DNA of 64,000 bases from Phytoseiulus persimilis (Eukaryota > Arthropoda > Arachnida > Mesostigmata > Phytoseiidae). The notes beneath the pieces were generated by a model that was not told where the DNA came from, did no database searches, and saw only the letters and a list, made by a program, of their open reading frames with translations. Below are positions 37,270 to 48,793 of this stretch, piece by piece. The stretch covers positions 11,222,001-11,286,000 of the forward strand of contig CM075101.1 in assembly GCA_037576195.1 (NCBI GenBank), given 5' to 3'. The stretch's first letter is position 1. The number at the start of each line of letters is the position of its first letter. The position numbers and the translations under genes were made by a program.

Positions 37270-40200
37270 GACGGCGCGGAGCGATGTGTTAGGTTAATTC
37301 TTGAAACTATCCTTCGTGAGGCCTCTAGGAAACATTCCTGAAGTTGCTTATCCGCTACTCATCCTGTTTTCCAACCGTCCGGAGAGCCTTCGCAAGAATA
37401 TTGCCTGGGGAGAAAATGTGGGAAAAGCGGTCTGAGAATATTGACCTCGAAGAGAAAATTGTCAACATAGATTTACGGAAAAAGGGGGAGACTAGAGATT
37501 CAACCACTATTCATCAAACTCTCCGTAAATTCTATGGAAATTCGTGGGAGCACTTATGATCAAAGGTCGGGAATCCGGATTCAGGTAATGACGGCCTGCT
37601 TTTCAAGAGGTTTTCCTCCGGCCGTCGCCGTCGGTAATCGATAATGGGAGGAAACCTTGGCTGATTGTCGGACCCCAGTAAGAAGTCTCGGGGAGAATCC
37701 GGCCCGCGATGTAAGAACTAGCGGTACTGAAGAGCATCGATCCCAAGAGTGTTCATGAACCATTCCGATCCTCGGAGAGGTTTACGAGTCTCGGTGACGA
37801 GAGTCAGGAGACGGTTCGACAGAGCTGAGAAATAATCGAACACCTTACGTGAAAGCGTAACGAGAATTCCCCCATCAGTCAGAGGCTATGTGGAGAGAAA
37901 TATTCGGAACTCCGGATAAACTCTGGATTCGCTGGGCTCATCCCGATCCGCCGCCAGAGAGACCGCATGCGAGTTGTGTCCACAGCTAGGAGGATGCTGT
38001 ATGTCATACGTTCCAGGTGTTCCAAACGTCTCGCGTTAGGAAAACCAAGAGGTCAAACAGACATGGTTTCGTCTTGTTCGCACATCTTTCAGAAACGTGT
38101 AATCCTCGTCTCCGGGATTTCAATGCTCCCGGACGACTCCACTCACTTCTAGCTATTGAAAGCAGTCGTTGTCGTCGCCATCGTCCGCAGTACTTACTGG
38201 CTGCTCGACCGGCACATTACGCGTCTTGTTCACAGGCACCACTTAGCCTCTCCGACAGAACTCAAACATTCTGCGCGGACCGTGATCGGCATCAGGTCGA
38301 TTAAACCTTCAACGGACGGCACACATACAGCGGTTCGGGCACGTCAAATCAGAATTCCGGGATCTCGCCAAGTGCGTAGGATGAGCAAATCTGAGTTTTC
38401 ATGGCGGTTCGTCAACCGACTCCTTATCCTAGCGGATCAGAGAGATCGCGAGCCGTCATGGAAGGAGCTGAGCGCGCCCGCTGCATGCCGGACTCTCGAT
38501 TCTCTCAACGTACCCGTCGCCTTCTGAGCTGTCGCACAGAACGTGTTGTCGTGGATACGTCAATTTGACGGCGGTCCGCCGGTGGTCACTTGCTAGCTTG
38601 CTTCAAACGAATGGACGAAACCCATAGAGACTCTTTGGATGATGGGGATCCAGACGGACAGATGATCATGATGTCTCTATTAGTACCCCAGTCAGCCCGA
38701 CAGCCAACGGAACAGTCGAGTCAACGAAAGTCGTCGAAATGACCACAAGCACGGACCGAATAAGACTGTTTGACCATTTGACGAATAACCCATCTTGTGG
38801 CAGCCCTTCGCGAGTCTGTCACATTTTTTCACAACCATTCAGCGCAACAGTTTCAAACTTGTCGCCGTTCAGATACGAGCTGACGGCTCCACCAAATCTT
38901 CAGTGCTCGAGTCGTCAACAGCGATTCCAGACGGGATTCCAAAAGGAACCAGCGAGAATTCACTTCCGAACAGGCGGTAGTCCGCGCGTTTGGATGTTCG
39001 ATGGTGGAAAGAAAACTACTCAAGGAAAATCCGGAAACGCGCCCGAAAAGCCTCGCGAGAGACAGCAGGCTTGGATTCTTTAATTCTCGTTCGAGTGTTT
39101 GCGGTCTGCTGCTGCACGTCCTCGCGGCGAAGTTTTCCCGATCTGATGATCCGTGGTCTGAGATGTTCTTCTCTTCAAGCTCAAAGAACACGTTCGCCAC
39201 GGCCTCGGGTCACCGTTATCCGAACAAGCTTCGGAAACCCCAATCGGAAGAACGCAGAAACAATCGATCAACGCACCACTCCTGAAGAAGAGTGCGGTGC
39301 CACCCAAGAACCGAATGTTCGGACCGGTATTGTCGTCGTGCTGCTCGCGTTTTCCGGGACTCGTCCAGATTGGATTGCCAGAACGAAGATCATTGTCGGT
39401 CATTATCTTCTTCATAATCATCGTTGTTGCCGTCTCCGTCTTCTCCATCAGTCGTGAGCAACCACCTCCTTAGGGTCAAACGAAGATGAACGCAAACAAC
39501 CACTGTGGCAACAGTGTCGAATATGTGTGCCTTGACCGCCGAGACGTGGCGTGCCGGTATTAAACAATTAGGACGTTTCCTGCGAGTGTGCGTGCAGCGT
39601 ATCTCAACGACGTATCGACGCTCTGTGTGTTTACTGATAAGTGTCAGGTGGCGACTTTGATGAAGCGTCTTCCATCCCACCAACTGAATCTCTTGGCTGC
39701 CTAATGGACGCAACTTCCTCGCTGTGCTGAAGAAAAAAAAAGTTTTCACCGCTCACCATGAACAGATAGAAATGAAAACAAGAGGAGACAACGGAGAAAA
39801 ATTGCAGGCTCACTAGCGTATAGAAGACCGCTGAGATCTGCAGCGGTTGATAAACGTCTGTCCGCATCCGAACGCACGAGAGCGCCGACCGAGTCTGCGG
39901 CGGCAGTCGGAGCTTCCTGTTTTTTCTCTGTCTGAAAACGCACGTATTTAACTCCGCTAAACCAGCGACTACAACCGAACAAGCAACCAGGCGACCAATA
40001 GTTGAATGGGCGAGCGATACATCTGACTGCCCCGAAAGTCTAACGTACGGTAGTGCATTCACGGATGACCGCCAATGACGCTGCGATCCTTAGCATCCGC
40101 AGAACACATCCACGAGAATCGAAGGGGAACAAACCCAAGGTCTCCGCCTCACCGGCAGCTGCGCACTAACATGGGGCTGAACTTTTGAAGGATACGGGTC

Positions 40201-43200
40201 TCATTCATCTCCAGCGGATAATTCTGTGCACTTCCTCAGAAGTGTTTTGGAGTCCACCGGTGTATTGTCCTGCAGGACGAGCTCATACTTGAGGAATCAG
40301 AGGTCTCTCCGAGAATTTCGTCTGACCTGCAGAGTTCAGCAATGGGATGTTCTAGATGGTCCGTCGTCACCACACGTTTTTGAAAATCATGAGAACTGCG
40401 TGGAGTTCCCATAGGTAGTGGACAAGGCACCACATTAGACACCCACGTGTTCAAATGTTTTTCGTTCGCTGGACTGAAATCCGGCAGATAATTGCGTTCG
40501 GTGCTCGTCAATCGAGGAAGGTTCAACGGTGTCTTCTACCCTCATCGGTGAGGGCATACTCCCTCGTGGTAGCTGGAAGTCGGCCGCGAATGCAGACACA
40601 CTCAGAACCGCGGGAGTAACCTGATCATTGCGCTGAATTTTTGAGAGCTTGTGTTTCATGTCAATTGCCAGGATTTGATGTGCGGCTGCCGGTCGACACA
40701 GACAAAGCGCTTGACCGGAGATGCGATGGATCACGTGCCCGGATTCTTTCGAGGAGAGCATTCGCTGCTACCATTGAAGAGACAAGAGAGATATCCATCC
40801 GTATGAGACGGGCTCAAACGCCAAAGTTTACATCAGACCATCGAAGAAAACAGATTCCGGTCGAGCTTGCGGAAATTCATTACTTATCCACGCCTCTGAC
40901 ATTTTTTCCTCTCAGTGGGGTGAATCTGACTGTTGATGATTGGACAACGTCGAAAAATCCTGTCAGAGTTGATTGAGACTCTCGGAAATCTCACGAAGTT
41001 GGTTCTCCTCGCACGCCATGTCAATTTATCACATCATTCAGCTCCAGAGTATCTGAACTCCGTCCCGCTCTCCCGATGGGAAATGGTATGCGACGTGTAG
41101 CAATTTTGCGCTATCGACTCACTGTGTCGTTGTGCACCAGTGAAGCTGGACATTCGTCGCGGTATTTCGGTCCGAAATTCGCAGATTTCGTCGACATCGC
41201 AAGAGTTGATCTTCGAGGGAGGCTGAGAGACGGGGTACACATCTACTCCTCGAAACCGGTGGGTGTTTCGCTGATTTATAGAGTCGGATACATGACTGGA
41301 GTGGAGTCTCGCCAGTCTCGTGAGGGTGAGCTCGAGAATCGGGATTCCTCGGATGGTTCCCGTCAAAACTCTGGACCCGACTCTCGTCGCATCTGGTGCG
41401 ACGTGGCATCAAGCTATGCAAATCGGCTTGAGAGCTGCTGCTGTTTGTGTTCAAAAGCACACCCCGAGATACTTGCACAGACTCGCAGCAGCGAGAGAGA
41501 GAAAGACAGAAATCCAAAGTCAGTTTGGTTATTCTCCGGGGTAGCCTGCTGGGCTTCGTACTCTTGGAGTCGACTCGGAGTTGGTAGGGATGGGCCAATG
41601 CCAGAGGGTGAAGAATGGCCATTATGAAGCGCCTCCCTCCCGTCTGAGTCACACACTCAACACTGTCGCATGGGGATTTGCTTCGAGCGTTCAGGTTGAA
41701 AATCCATGACAGGGAACTCTCAGAGAAGCATCCCTGGAGGGCTCGTGGCATTATGGGTTCCATGGGCAGCTTATGTTTCCCGACTTTTTCTTTCGAAGCG
41801 CCTGCGGACTGCAAGCTGTGACATCAAGTAGGTATGTTTCGGTGGCTCTCTGGATGCAAAACTCGTCAAGCTGGGTTCTCTTCCTGACAGCAGCTCATAT
41901 TACGGAGCGAAGCCAAACATATCGATATGCCTGGTGGCCGCGTTCATTGGAGCGGTTCGCCGTGGTTGTTGACGCCGTCGTTGTTGCGATGATGATTACT
42001 TGTGCTTTCAAAGTGACCACGTTCGTTATCTCGGCATCAAAGGGTACACCCGGGCAGCTGAATTCGCTTCTTTTGAAAGGCGTGGCTCACGTTTCGTCAA
42101 CACGAAATTACGACACCGAAAAGCGAACGCGCTGGCGAGCAAACGGACAACAGATTTCTCTCGAACATATATCACCGACACAAGCCGGTGTTTCTGTCCG
42201 TTAGATGATTGAAATCATGTCCCTCGCTGTGTCTGCCAAAATGGGAAGTCGCTCGAGATCATTCTCACTCGTTCTCAATTTGGGTAACTCCTGCTTCGGA
42301 GAAACTGCTCTTGCTCAATACATGCGGTATATCACGGGAACCTGGGAGAGTTCTAGGAGGGGAGCAGAATCCCCTTCCATGGACAGCCGGATATCTTGGC
42401 CGTTATGGCTTGGAGTTCCGAAGCTCAATCGGTCGTGATTCCGGCGATTGGAACTTCCTCCTACAGGCTATTTTTCCGCCAACTTCTTTCGGCCTTCCGC
42501 AAAAGCCTGTGGTGCGAATTTGATTCAAGGTTCGATATTTCGCCAGCTGCTTGAAAGATTGTGCTCATTAGAAGTTGGACGTATCCCCAGGAACCGCGTA
42601 ACGGAAGTCAATGTTCTCTCAACGCTCCGATGAGATGGGTCTGTTCCAAACTGCACAATGAGGGCTGATTTTATGGTTCTGGCAATCAAATCAATCTGCG
42701 TAGGGCAAATGTTTCGTGGCCACATCGGGGGTTCGCCGTTGAACGGAGGACAGAAGTTCGCAGTCTCAGTTGTATTGGAGGTGAACGAGAAAGTTTCATG
42801 AGCGGAATAGTCGGATGGTACGAGCTCTCAACTGGTAGTCGTCATAATGGTGCAGGATGGGAGAAAATGATGAAGACCGTTTCTGTCCACCTCTGTGAGC
42901 TGAACCGATCAGGCCATCTGCGAGGGCATAGAGCGCTTCGTCATGCCCTTCATCATTTCTCCTGTTCGGCAATACTCCAAAGCTCGTTGCGGTGGACTCT
43001 CCAACTTCGGGACTCCTCCCAGGCCGGGAAAATGCTGGCTCGGGCCCCTCCACGAGCCGTGACGGAATGGAATCATGCTTCTCCGCGGTCAATCGCGAGA
43101 TTACACCACCGCCCTTTTCTTGGAAGACATAAGGAGGAAGCCTCGGCCAATGATGGAGAAAACAGAATTCCAGGGTGACCTGTGGAGGGAGATCAGTTCG

Positions 43201-45654
43201 TTGTGCATCGAAAAAAAAAACGCCAACGGACCTCAAGTGAAACACGCAGACAGCACCAGACTTGATCGAGAGCCTCGATGCCTCCAGCAGCTTATATTGG
43301 GCACACACATCACGAGGTTCTCCACGACGAATCTACACATGGAGTGGAACTAGATGTGACTGCTTGATTGAAAGCACGACGGGTCTGGGGGAAGGTTCCA
43401 GATGAGCCTCGATGTGTTCATGTACTCTACTCGCGTCGAAATTCGACTTGTTGGGAAGCATGCCACAAATTTCTCCCGCCTATATTTTTTTCTCGAAAAA
43501 TCGAATGGTTCTCGGAATTCACGCAGAAATTGTGAGCATTTCCTCGGGGAACATCTGGATGATTTCCTAAGAAAGCGAATCATTCAACGATTGTTAAAAG
43601 AGCTCGTCTTCTAGTATGCGCTTGAAGGCTCAGACGCAAGACAGAAAGAGCGAGGTTCTGTCCACTGCGGGACATGTCCTGAGGATCAAATTTTACATTC
43701 CTGGTGAATCGATAGCGAGTACGACCTGGAGTTGAAATTTCGGAAAGCCATTCATTTTTCGATCCACCACCTCTTCCGAGATTCGGATATTCCGCGAAGT
43801 CAGATCTCCTTCATGGTTGGAATACAATCGAAGCTCATCAGAGCTGAAGAATGAGTTCTGACAGCATTGCTCAGCACTGCTGGCCGTGTTTTCGTGCGCA
43901 GCCCCAACCGTTTCTGACTCGCGGAAGCCGCGTGGCTTCGTTGAGTTGACCACCAGTGGCAAAATGCACAATTGCGCAAAATCATCTTCTCGAGTGAAGG
44001 CCTCGTCATAGAGATCTACCGTGAAATAACAGCTGGGTCACGTACATCGGAGCGCGAACATCGTGACCAAGTTCTGGAACTTTGATCTTCCGATCGTGAG
44101 ATGGCGTTCCTGGTTGACGTTCCAGACCGCGGCCCTCTTACTTCCTCAATGTTGAGCCACACGTCGACAGTGAGGACGCCGGTGAGACGACGAGGCAACT
44201 ACGCCGGTTCTGAGCAGCGGATTAGGTCTTCGTCGTCGTGTTCTAAGGGAGCTCGACGTTGCTCCCGAAAATTTCAACAGCGATCGGTTCCGCTTCGCCC
44301 AGCGCCGCACGATGCTCGAATGTTTGGATGCTAGGCGAGTGGAGCAACATTGCCTGAAGAGACAACCCATATGATTCTGTGCGGTTGGTAAAATTTTTGA
44401 GAAGCATAGGTGGCGAAAATTCGTCCAGATTCCTGAGAATCTCTCCGGCTAAGTTTTTTCGCTCTCTCTGAGTGCCGGCAATCAGCCGAAAGAGAGGGTA
44501 GATCCCGCGGCGGACAATAGCAAAGCCTATGCGGAAGGTTCCCAATCGGTGAGGACGGAGGTTGCATCTGCGCCCGGGGCACGTGCCCCTCCTGCTCCAC
44601 ACCCTGAAGACGCCACTGTCTGTGAGCCGTTAACATTGAGAACCTGCAGCGGTGCAGCGCATACATTCGTCGCAGTCCTCATCGGTGCCGTCATCCGTGC
44701 CGCGAATTCAGAGCCGATGCAGTTCACGAACGCGACGTAAACGGAGGCTGCTGAGCGTTTCTCCTACCCGTAAACTGGTGCGGGGCACAGTCGTCCAAAA
44801 ATTGAAAGAATGGCGCCAAAGCGTGAGACGTCCATACGTACGGTGGATGTATACTTGGGCTCCTAGATGAGAAGATAGCCACACGCCGGTCACTCGAGAA
44901 TGAGCCTCTTCGGAACAACAAAGAGTGTATTTTTTTGTCACGTTCGCGACCTTGGCCTCGCGAACCTTCCATGTCCTCACCTAGTCTAATGCCCGGTTGT
45001 ATCCGGTTTTGCGATCACCTGCACCCGTCTTGCTCCTGTCTTTTTAGAGCGGCGCACAGAAGAAGTGTCCGTGTTTCGTCGGACAGATTCCAGACACGCC
45101 GTGGATGCCCAGTAAGAGAATCCCACAGGTGAACATTCCAGAAGAGTCCGGAGAATCCCCAACTACGACTGCCGGGCCAAATCGTGCGAACGGCACGAAT
45201 AGAGTCGGATCCGATGTACTCGGTGATGTTATGTTCCACATTGCGTCCAGAATTGAGATGGAAGAACTTGACCTAACAAATCATTCTCTATGTGAAGTTT
45301 GGAACCTCTGTGGAGCTGATGTGGAAGCCTGTGAGCACATTTCAAAGGGAGAGGCAACCGCCTCAAGAGGTTCCTGGATCAAGCGTTCCAATGTCACTTC
45401 AAAGCCGAGTGGCAAGCGGCATTCAAGAAGGCGTCTCGGTTCGAAGAAAAGCATGGGTCCTGATTCGGTGGTATTGCGGTAAAGATGCGCTGACAATCAA
45501 ACTGTTGTCCGACGATCCCCAGGCCGGCCCGAGAGAACTTTCGAAAATTGAGGTGCGAGAGGAAGCAAACACGAAGCGGACGATTTCATGGAGGCACATT
45601 CGCTTGTCCCTTTGGAGGCCGTGGCGGGTACGATAGCGGGAGAAGACGATCGGC

Positions 45655-47090
45655 GTCCGGGCGAAGTTCCTCTCATGGCAGCACTCGTAATGCTGGTCCA
45701 CAATGGACTGTCCACAGCACAATATTTGAGCAGTACGTATACGTTCTCGTATACGTAATGACTCGGCACTGGCCAGCACCTCGAGACGGAGCTCACTCGC
45801 ACATGGTTGAGTCAAGAATAAAAGGAGAAGAAGGAAGCGAACGGAGAAGCCGTCGCCACACGTCGAGACTTCTAAAACGCACTTGTACGCGGAGAGGGTA
45901 CTTGCAGCTCTTCGAGTGGTGTTCATTCAGAGCTATCTTGATCCCACTTATTCCAAATCCATGGGAATCGTTAACACAACCCTCCGAGCTGGGTATCTAT
46001 CTCACCTTGACGCGCAAGTGAAGATGAGATGGTTGATCTGGTCACCGTGAGTATCAGCAGTCTCTCTCGGATGGTGACGCTTCAGAGTCTAGCATTTTCT
46101 TGACTTCAGTCGTGTCCCTAGATCTCGAAGAAGAGAACTGGAATGTTGCATAAAGGAATCCGAAGCCAACCTCAAGCGAGCTCTGCCGGTTCCTGCGGTT
46201 AGAGTTTGTGGATGAAGCAGCGGAGGACGTAAGAGAGGCGGTGGAAAGAACGAGGGCCGTCATCGCAACATTGAGTCAATCGAAAGTCGTGATCACCAAC
46301 ATCGAGTTCACAGACGTGGATCGCAAACTATCACTAAGGATGATAGACGAGAACATTGGGCATGTTCTGGGTGGAGTTACGTCGCCAACATGTTCCATTT
46401 GCAATGCGAATCCGATGGAAATGAACGATTTGGATAATATTTTCCAGAGGCCGTTACGTGAGGACGCTTTGTAACACGGAATCTCACTTTCCCTTGCGCG
46501 CATCAAAATCATTGAGTTCTTCCTCCACATTTCGTACAGCATGTCATTCAGAGCTTTGCGAGTGAAGTCATTGACCATAGGTGCTCGAGATGAGCGCAAG
46601 CACCAATTTCAAGCGATGTTCCCGACTCGATCACGCCACCGAATTGATGCCGTGAAATAAAGTTTGGGATCTGGAACCGACGGTAACAATGCGCACCGAT
46701 TCTTTTCCGAGCTCAGTACAACCTGCGAGCTGACTGGTGTTGACGAAGCATTGCTGCATAGAGTCGGCGTGATCTCAGATGTTATAAACTGCAACAATCC
46801 CATCGACCGCCAAAAGTTCGGTCAGAACTGTGCAGAAACGGCTTGCCGTTACGAGAGCTCCATCATGGCCATTATAGGCCTGATACTTTGCACCGCCCTC
46901 TGATTCACGATGCACAGGTCGTTGAGCAGGCTTTGTTGCCAATCGGTACTCTGAGAGAGGAAGCGCAGGAAACCTGCAACAAGGTCCAGAAGGAAATCCG
47001 GGGGCATCACTCGCGCAAACCCAGCCGTTTGGCGACGAATCTTGATATTACGCACATGTCACTTGCGACATCAGATCCCTACGCGCATTC
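45655..47090 (+). pseudogene. Degenerate Transib/RAG1-type transposase
   Basis: This is a decayed DDE transposase of the Transib superfamily, the lineage related to RAG1 recombinase. The best stretch, 46208-46903, is one frame with in-frame stops at 46472-46474 and about 46657. It shows a CSIC zinc-type pair followed by NPMEMNDL, then HGISLSLARIKIIEFFLHIS, then GSGTDGNNAHRFF and ELTGVDEALLHRVGVI, in the order of the family. After a frameshift near 46.89 kb it continues with LPIGTLREEAQETCNK, which holds the position of the last catalytic glutamate, then SRLATNLDI and LATSDPY. Near 45660 a segment ending HNGLSTAQY resembles the family N-terminus, but much between is missing. Family assignment rests on recalled motifs. 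The copy is inactive. Confidence 0.78.
45734..45757. repeat. Perfect inverted repeat, 10-bp arms, 4-bp loop
   Basis: The arms TACGTATACG and CGTATACGTA flank TTCT. Each arm is itself nearly palindromic. It sits within the Transib-like relic and could mark a deletion or a small insertion there. Confidence 0.85.
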
Positions 47091-48108
47091 AGAAATCAGT
47101 CCTCGAAAGTTCCTATGTCCGCCTCATTCACTCTTTGACTGCAGCTTTCAACTCTGGTTTCTCGGTGATGTGTGTGTGCATCGCGAGCTCAGTATAGGAG
47201 ACTCATCAGCGATTACGGAGTGATTGAAGTTGAAGCTGCAATGAAAGGGACAAAGTGGCGGAAGGAAACTCCAGACGACTGTTTCTCCCAAACTCCATGG
47301 AGGAGTAGCTGACTACGCAAGTCTCAATGCCAGATCCCTACATGAGGCCGAGCCATAACCTCGTGAGCATATGATTCTAGAAACTCAATTGATAATCATT
47401 GGAACTTGCAGAGAAACTAGCCGATGGTCAACCGTCCACCCTTTCATCGAATCGCTGCGGCGAGAGGATGGAGCTCCAGCTAGCGACCATCTTTCAAGAG
47501 AAGGTTGCGAATATTAATGAGTCCCAATCAAGCTCAAGTATCCTTGATGAATTTTGGCACTAGTGACACCACCGTGGGAGGATGGATCAATTTACCTTCC
47601 AGCAGTCTCCTCAGGTTCAAGACTCGACGCGACGGCAGACAGGCAGCGATTTCAAGTTCGGACTCAGTTCCTCGAGAAGAGAATTTTTCGCTGCCTATTC
47701 ATTCTGAGATCCAAATGACGCGCGGAGTTCTTTTGGATCAGATGAGCGTTCGCTTCATTTTCTGATCGTTCTTTGCTTGTCAGCGTGGGGCTCACTCCAA
47801 CGTCATTCGTCGGGTATCGGGGTAACGTATGGAAGCTGGGGGATCACTCAAGTTTCTAATATGGAAGAGATCGAACAAATTCACGCTGCTACAGAAAATC
47901 ATCCCATTGCATACAGTTCAGGCAACGGGGTAGAGAAAACAACTGCGCCGCGCTCGCTCTCGGAGAATGCATCCATTCGGTAAACAACGAGGTGCCGACG
48001 ACATCTTGGAAACAAAATACGGGCCCATATCATCACTGAGATATTGACTCCAGTGACTGGGTTCTAGTACCTCTGCCCCGCAACGACGAGAAACCTTCAC
48101 ACCTGGGC
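47091..48108. other. Spacer between the Transib relic and SPT4
   Basis: No gene was recognised. The stretch presumably contains the SPT4 promoter and 5' UTR, but I see no TATA box near the SPT4 start, and broadly expressed elongation factors usually lack one. Confidence 0.4.
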
Positions 48109-48793
48109 ATGGCAGCTTCCATTGAAAACATTCCGAAGGACTTGAGGAATCTCAGAGCTTGTATGCTGTGTTCCTTGGTCAAGGTAGGCTCCATGTGTAT
48201 ACACTCGTTATGGGACCCGGTTTCTGAGTTCTCGAATCAGAGGAGTCTTCGACGTCTCGGCAGATATAGATCGAGTCTCGGGGAGCTTGTTCTTGGCAAG
48301 CGGTTTCTTTTGTGCGTTGTTGAGGATTTGCTCTTACGCTGCGCTTCGTCGGAAGTCCTGCGATGTCTGCTCCGTTTAGCCGCGTTCGAAGTCGATTTAC
48401 GAGAGACTCTTTTTTTCCAACAGTCGGCCGATCAATTCGAGGACCTAGGGTGTGAGAACTGCGACAAGTACCTTCAGATGAGAGGTAATCGTGAGCAGGT
48501 GAATCAGTGCACATCCACACGGTTCGACGGCCTCATTGCTCTGATGCAGCCCGAAGATAGCTGGGTTGCGAAGTGGCAAAGACTGAGTGAGTACTTCCAA
48601 GAATCGAAGCAGCAGATGAACTTCCATGTTATCTCATTTCTATTCTCGCATCTCCGTGATCGTGACATCATGTTTTCCAGCTCATCGCCTCCCCGGGATG
48701 TACGCTATCTCGGTGTCAGGAAGACTGCCTTCAGGGATGATTCGGGAATTGAAGAGCCGGGGAATAACGTACCGATCGAGAGACATGAGCTGA
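48109..48793 (+). CDS. SPT4: Transcription elongation factor SPT4, three exons
   Basis: Spt4 pairs with Spt5 to form DSIF, which clamps RNA polymerase II and controls pausing and elongation. The coding exons are 48109-48183, 48424-48586 and 48681-48793. They join in phase to 116 residues, almost the usual 117. Exon 1 encodes [20 protein letters not shown] ending CSLVK, followed by donor GTAGGC. Exon 2 follows ttttccaacag and encodes [17 protein letters not shown], then [20 protein letters not shown]. Exon 3 follows ttttccag and encodes [20 protein letters not shown] and ends YRSRDMS. The four zinc cysteines are present as CxxC (CMLC) and CxxC (CENC). An unspliced 232-codon frame covers the locus but breaks the conserved C-terminus. 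The introns are 240 and 94 bp. The gene looks intact. Confidence 0.95.

Larger units (their letters stand above)
27770..45654. other. Intergenic stretch with no confidently recognised gene
   Basis: I found no protein family on either strand except weak candidates listed separately at 31973-32527 and 33188-33451. Around 40.2-40.5 kb and 43.7-44.0 kb the - strand has short segments faintly like mariner-type transposases (SDE-like and QDN-like strings). They are too weak to call. A CT dinucleotide run lies near 32919-32930. Confidence 0.45.

Noticed and set aside
40236..40526. - strand segment with a LQDNTP-like string
   Set aside because: An isolated match without the surrounding transposase motifs.
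43693..44010. - strand segment faintly like a mariner/maT transposase (SDE-like string followed by an N-x-R pattern)
   Set aside because: Only one short motif fits, and neither the QDxAPxH box nor a WPPxSPDLNP-like box follows. A translated search would decide it.
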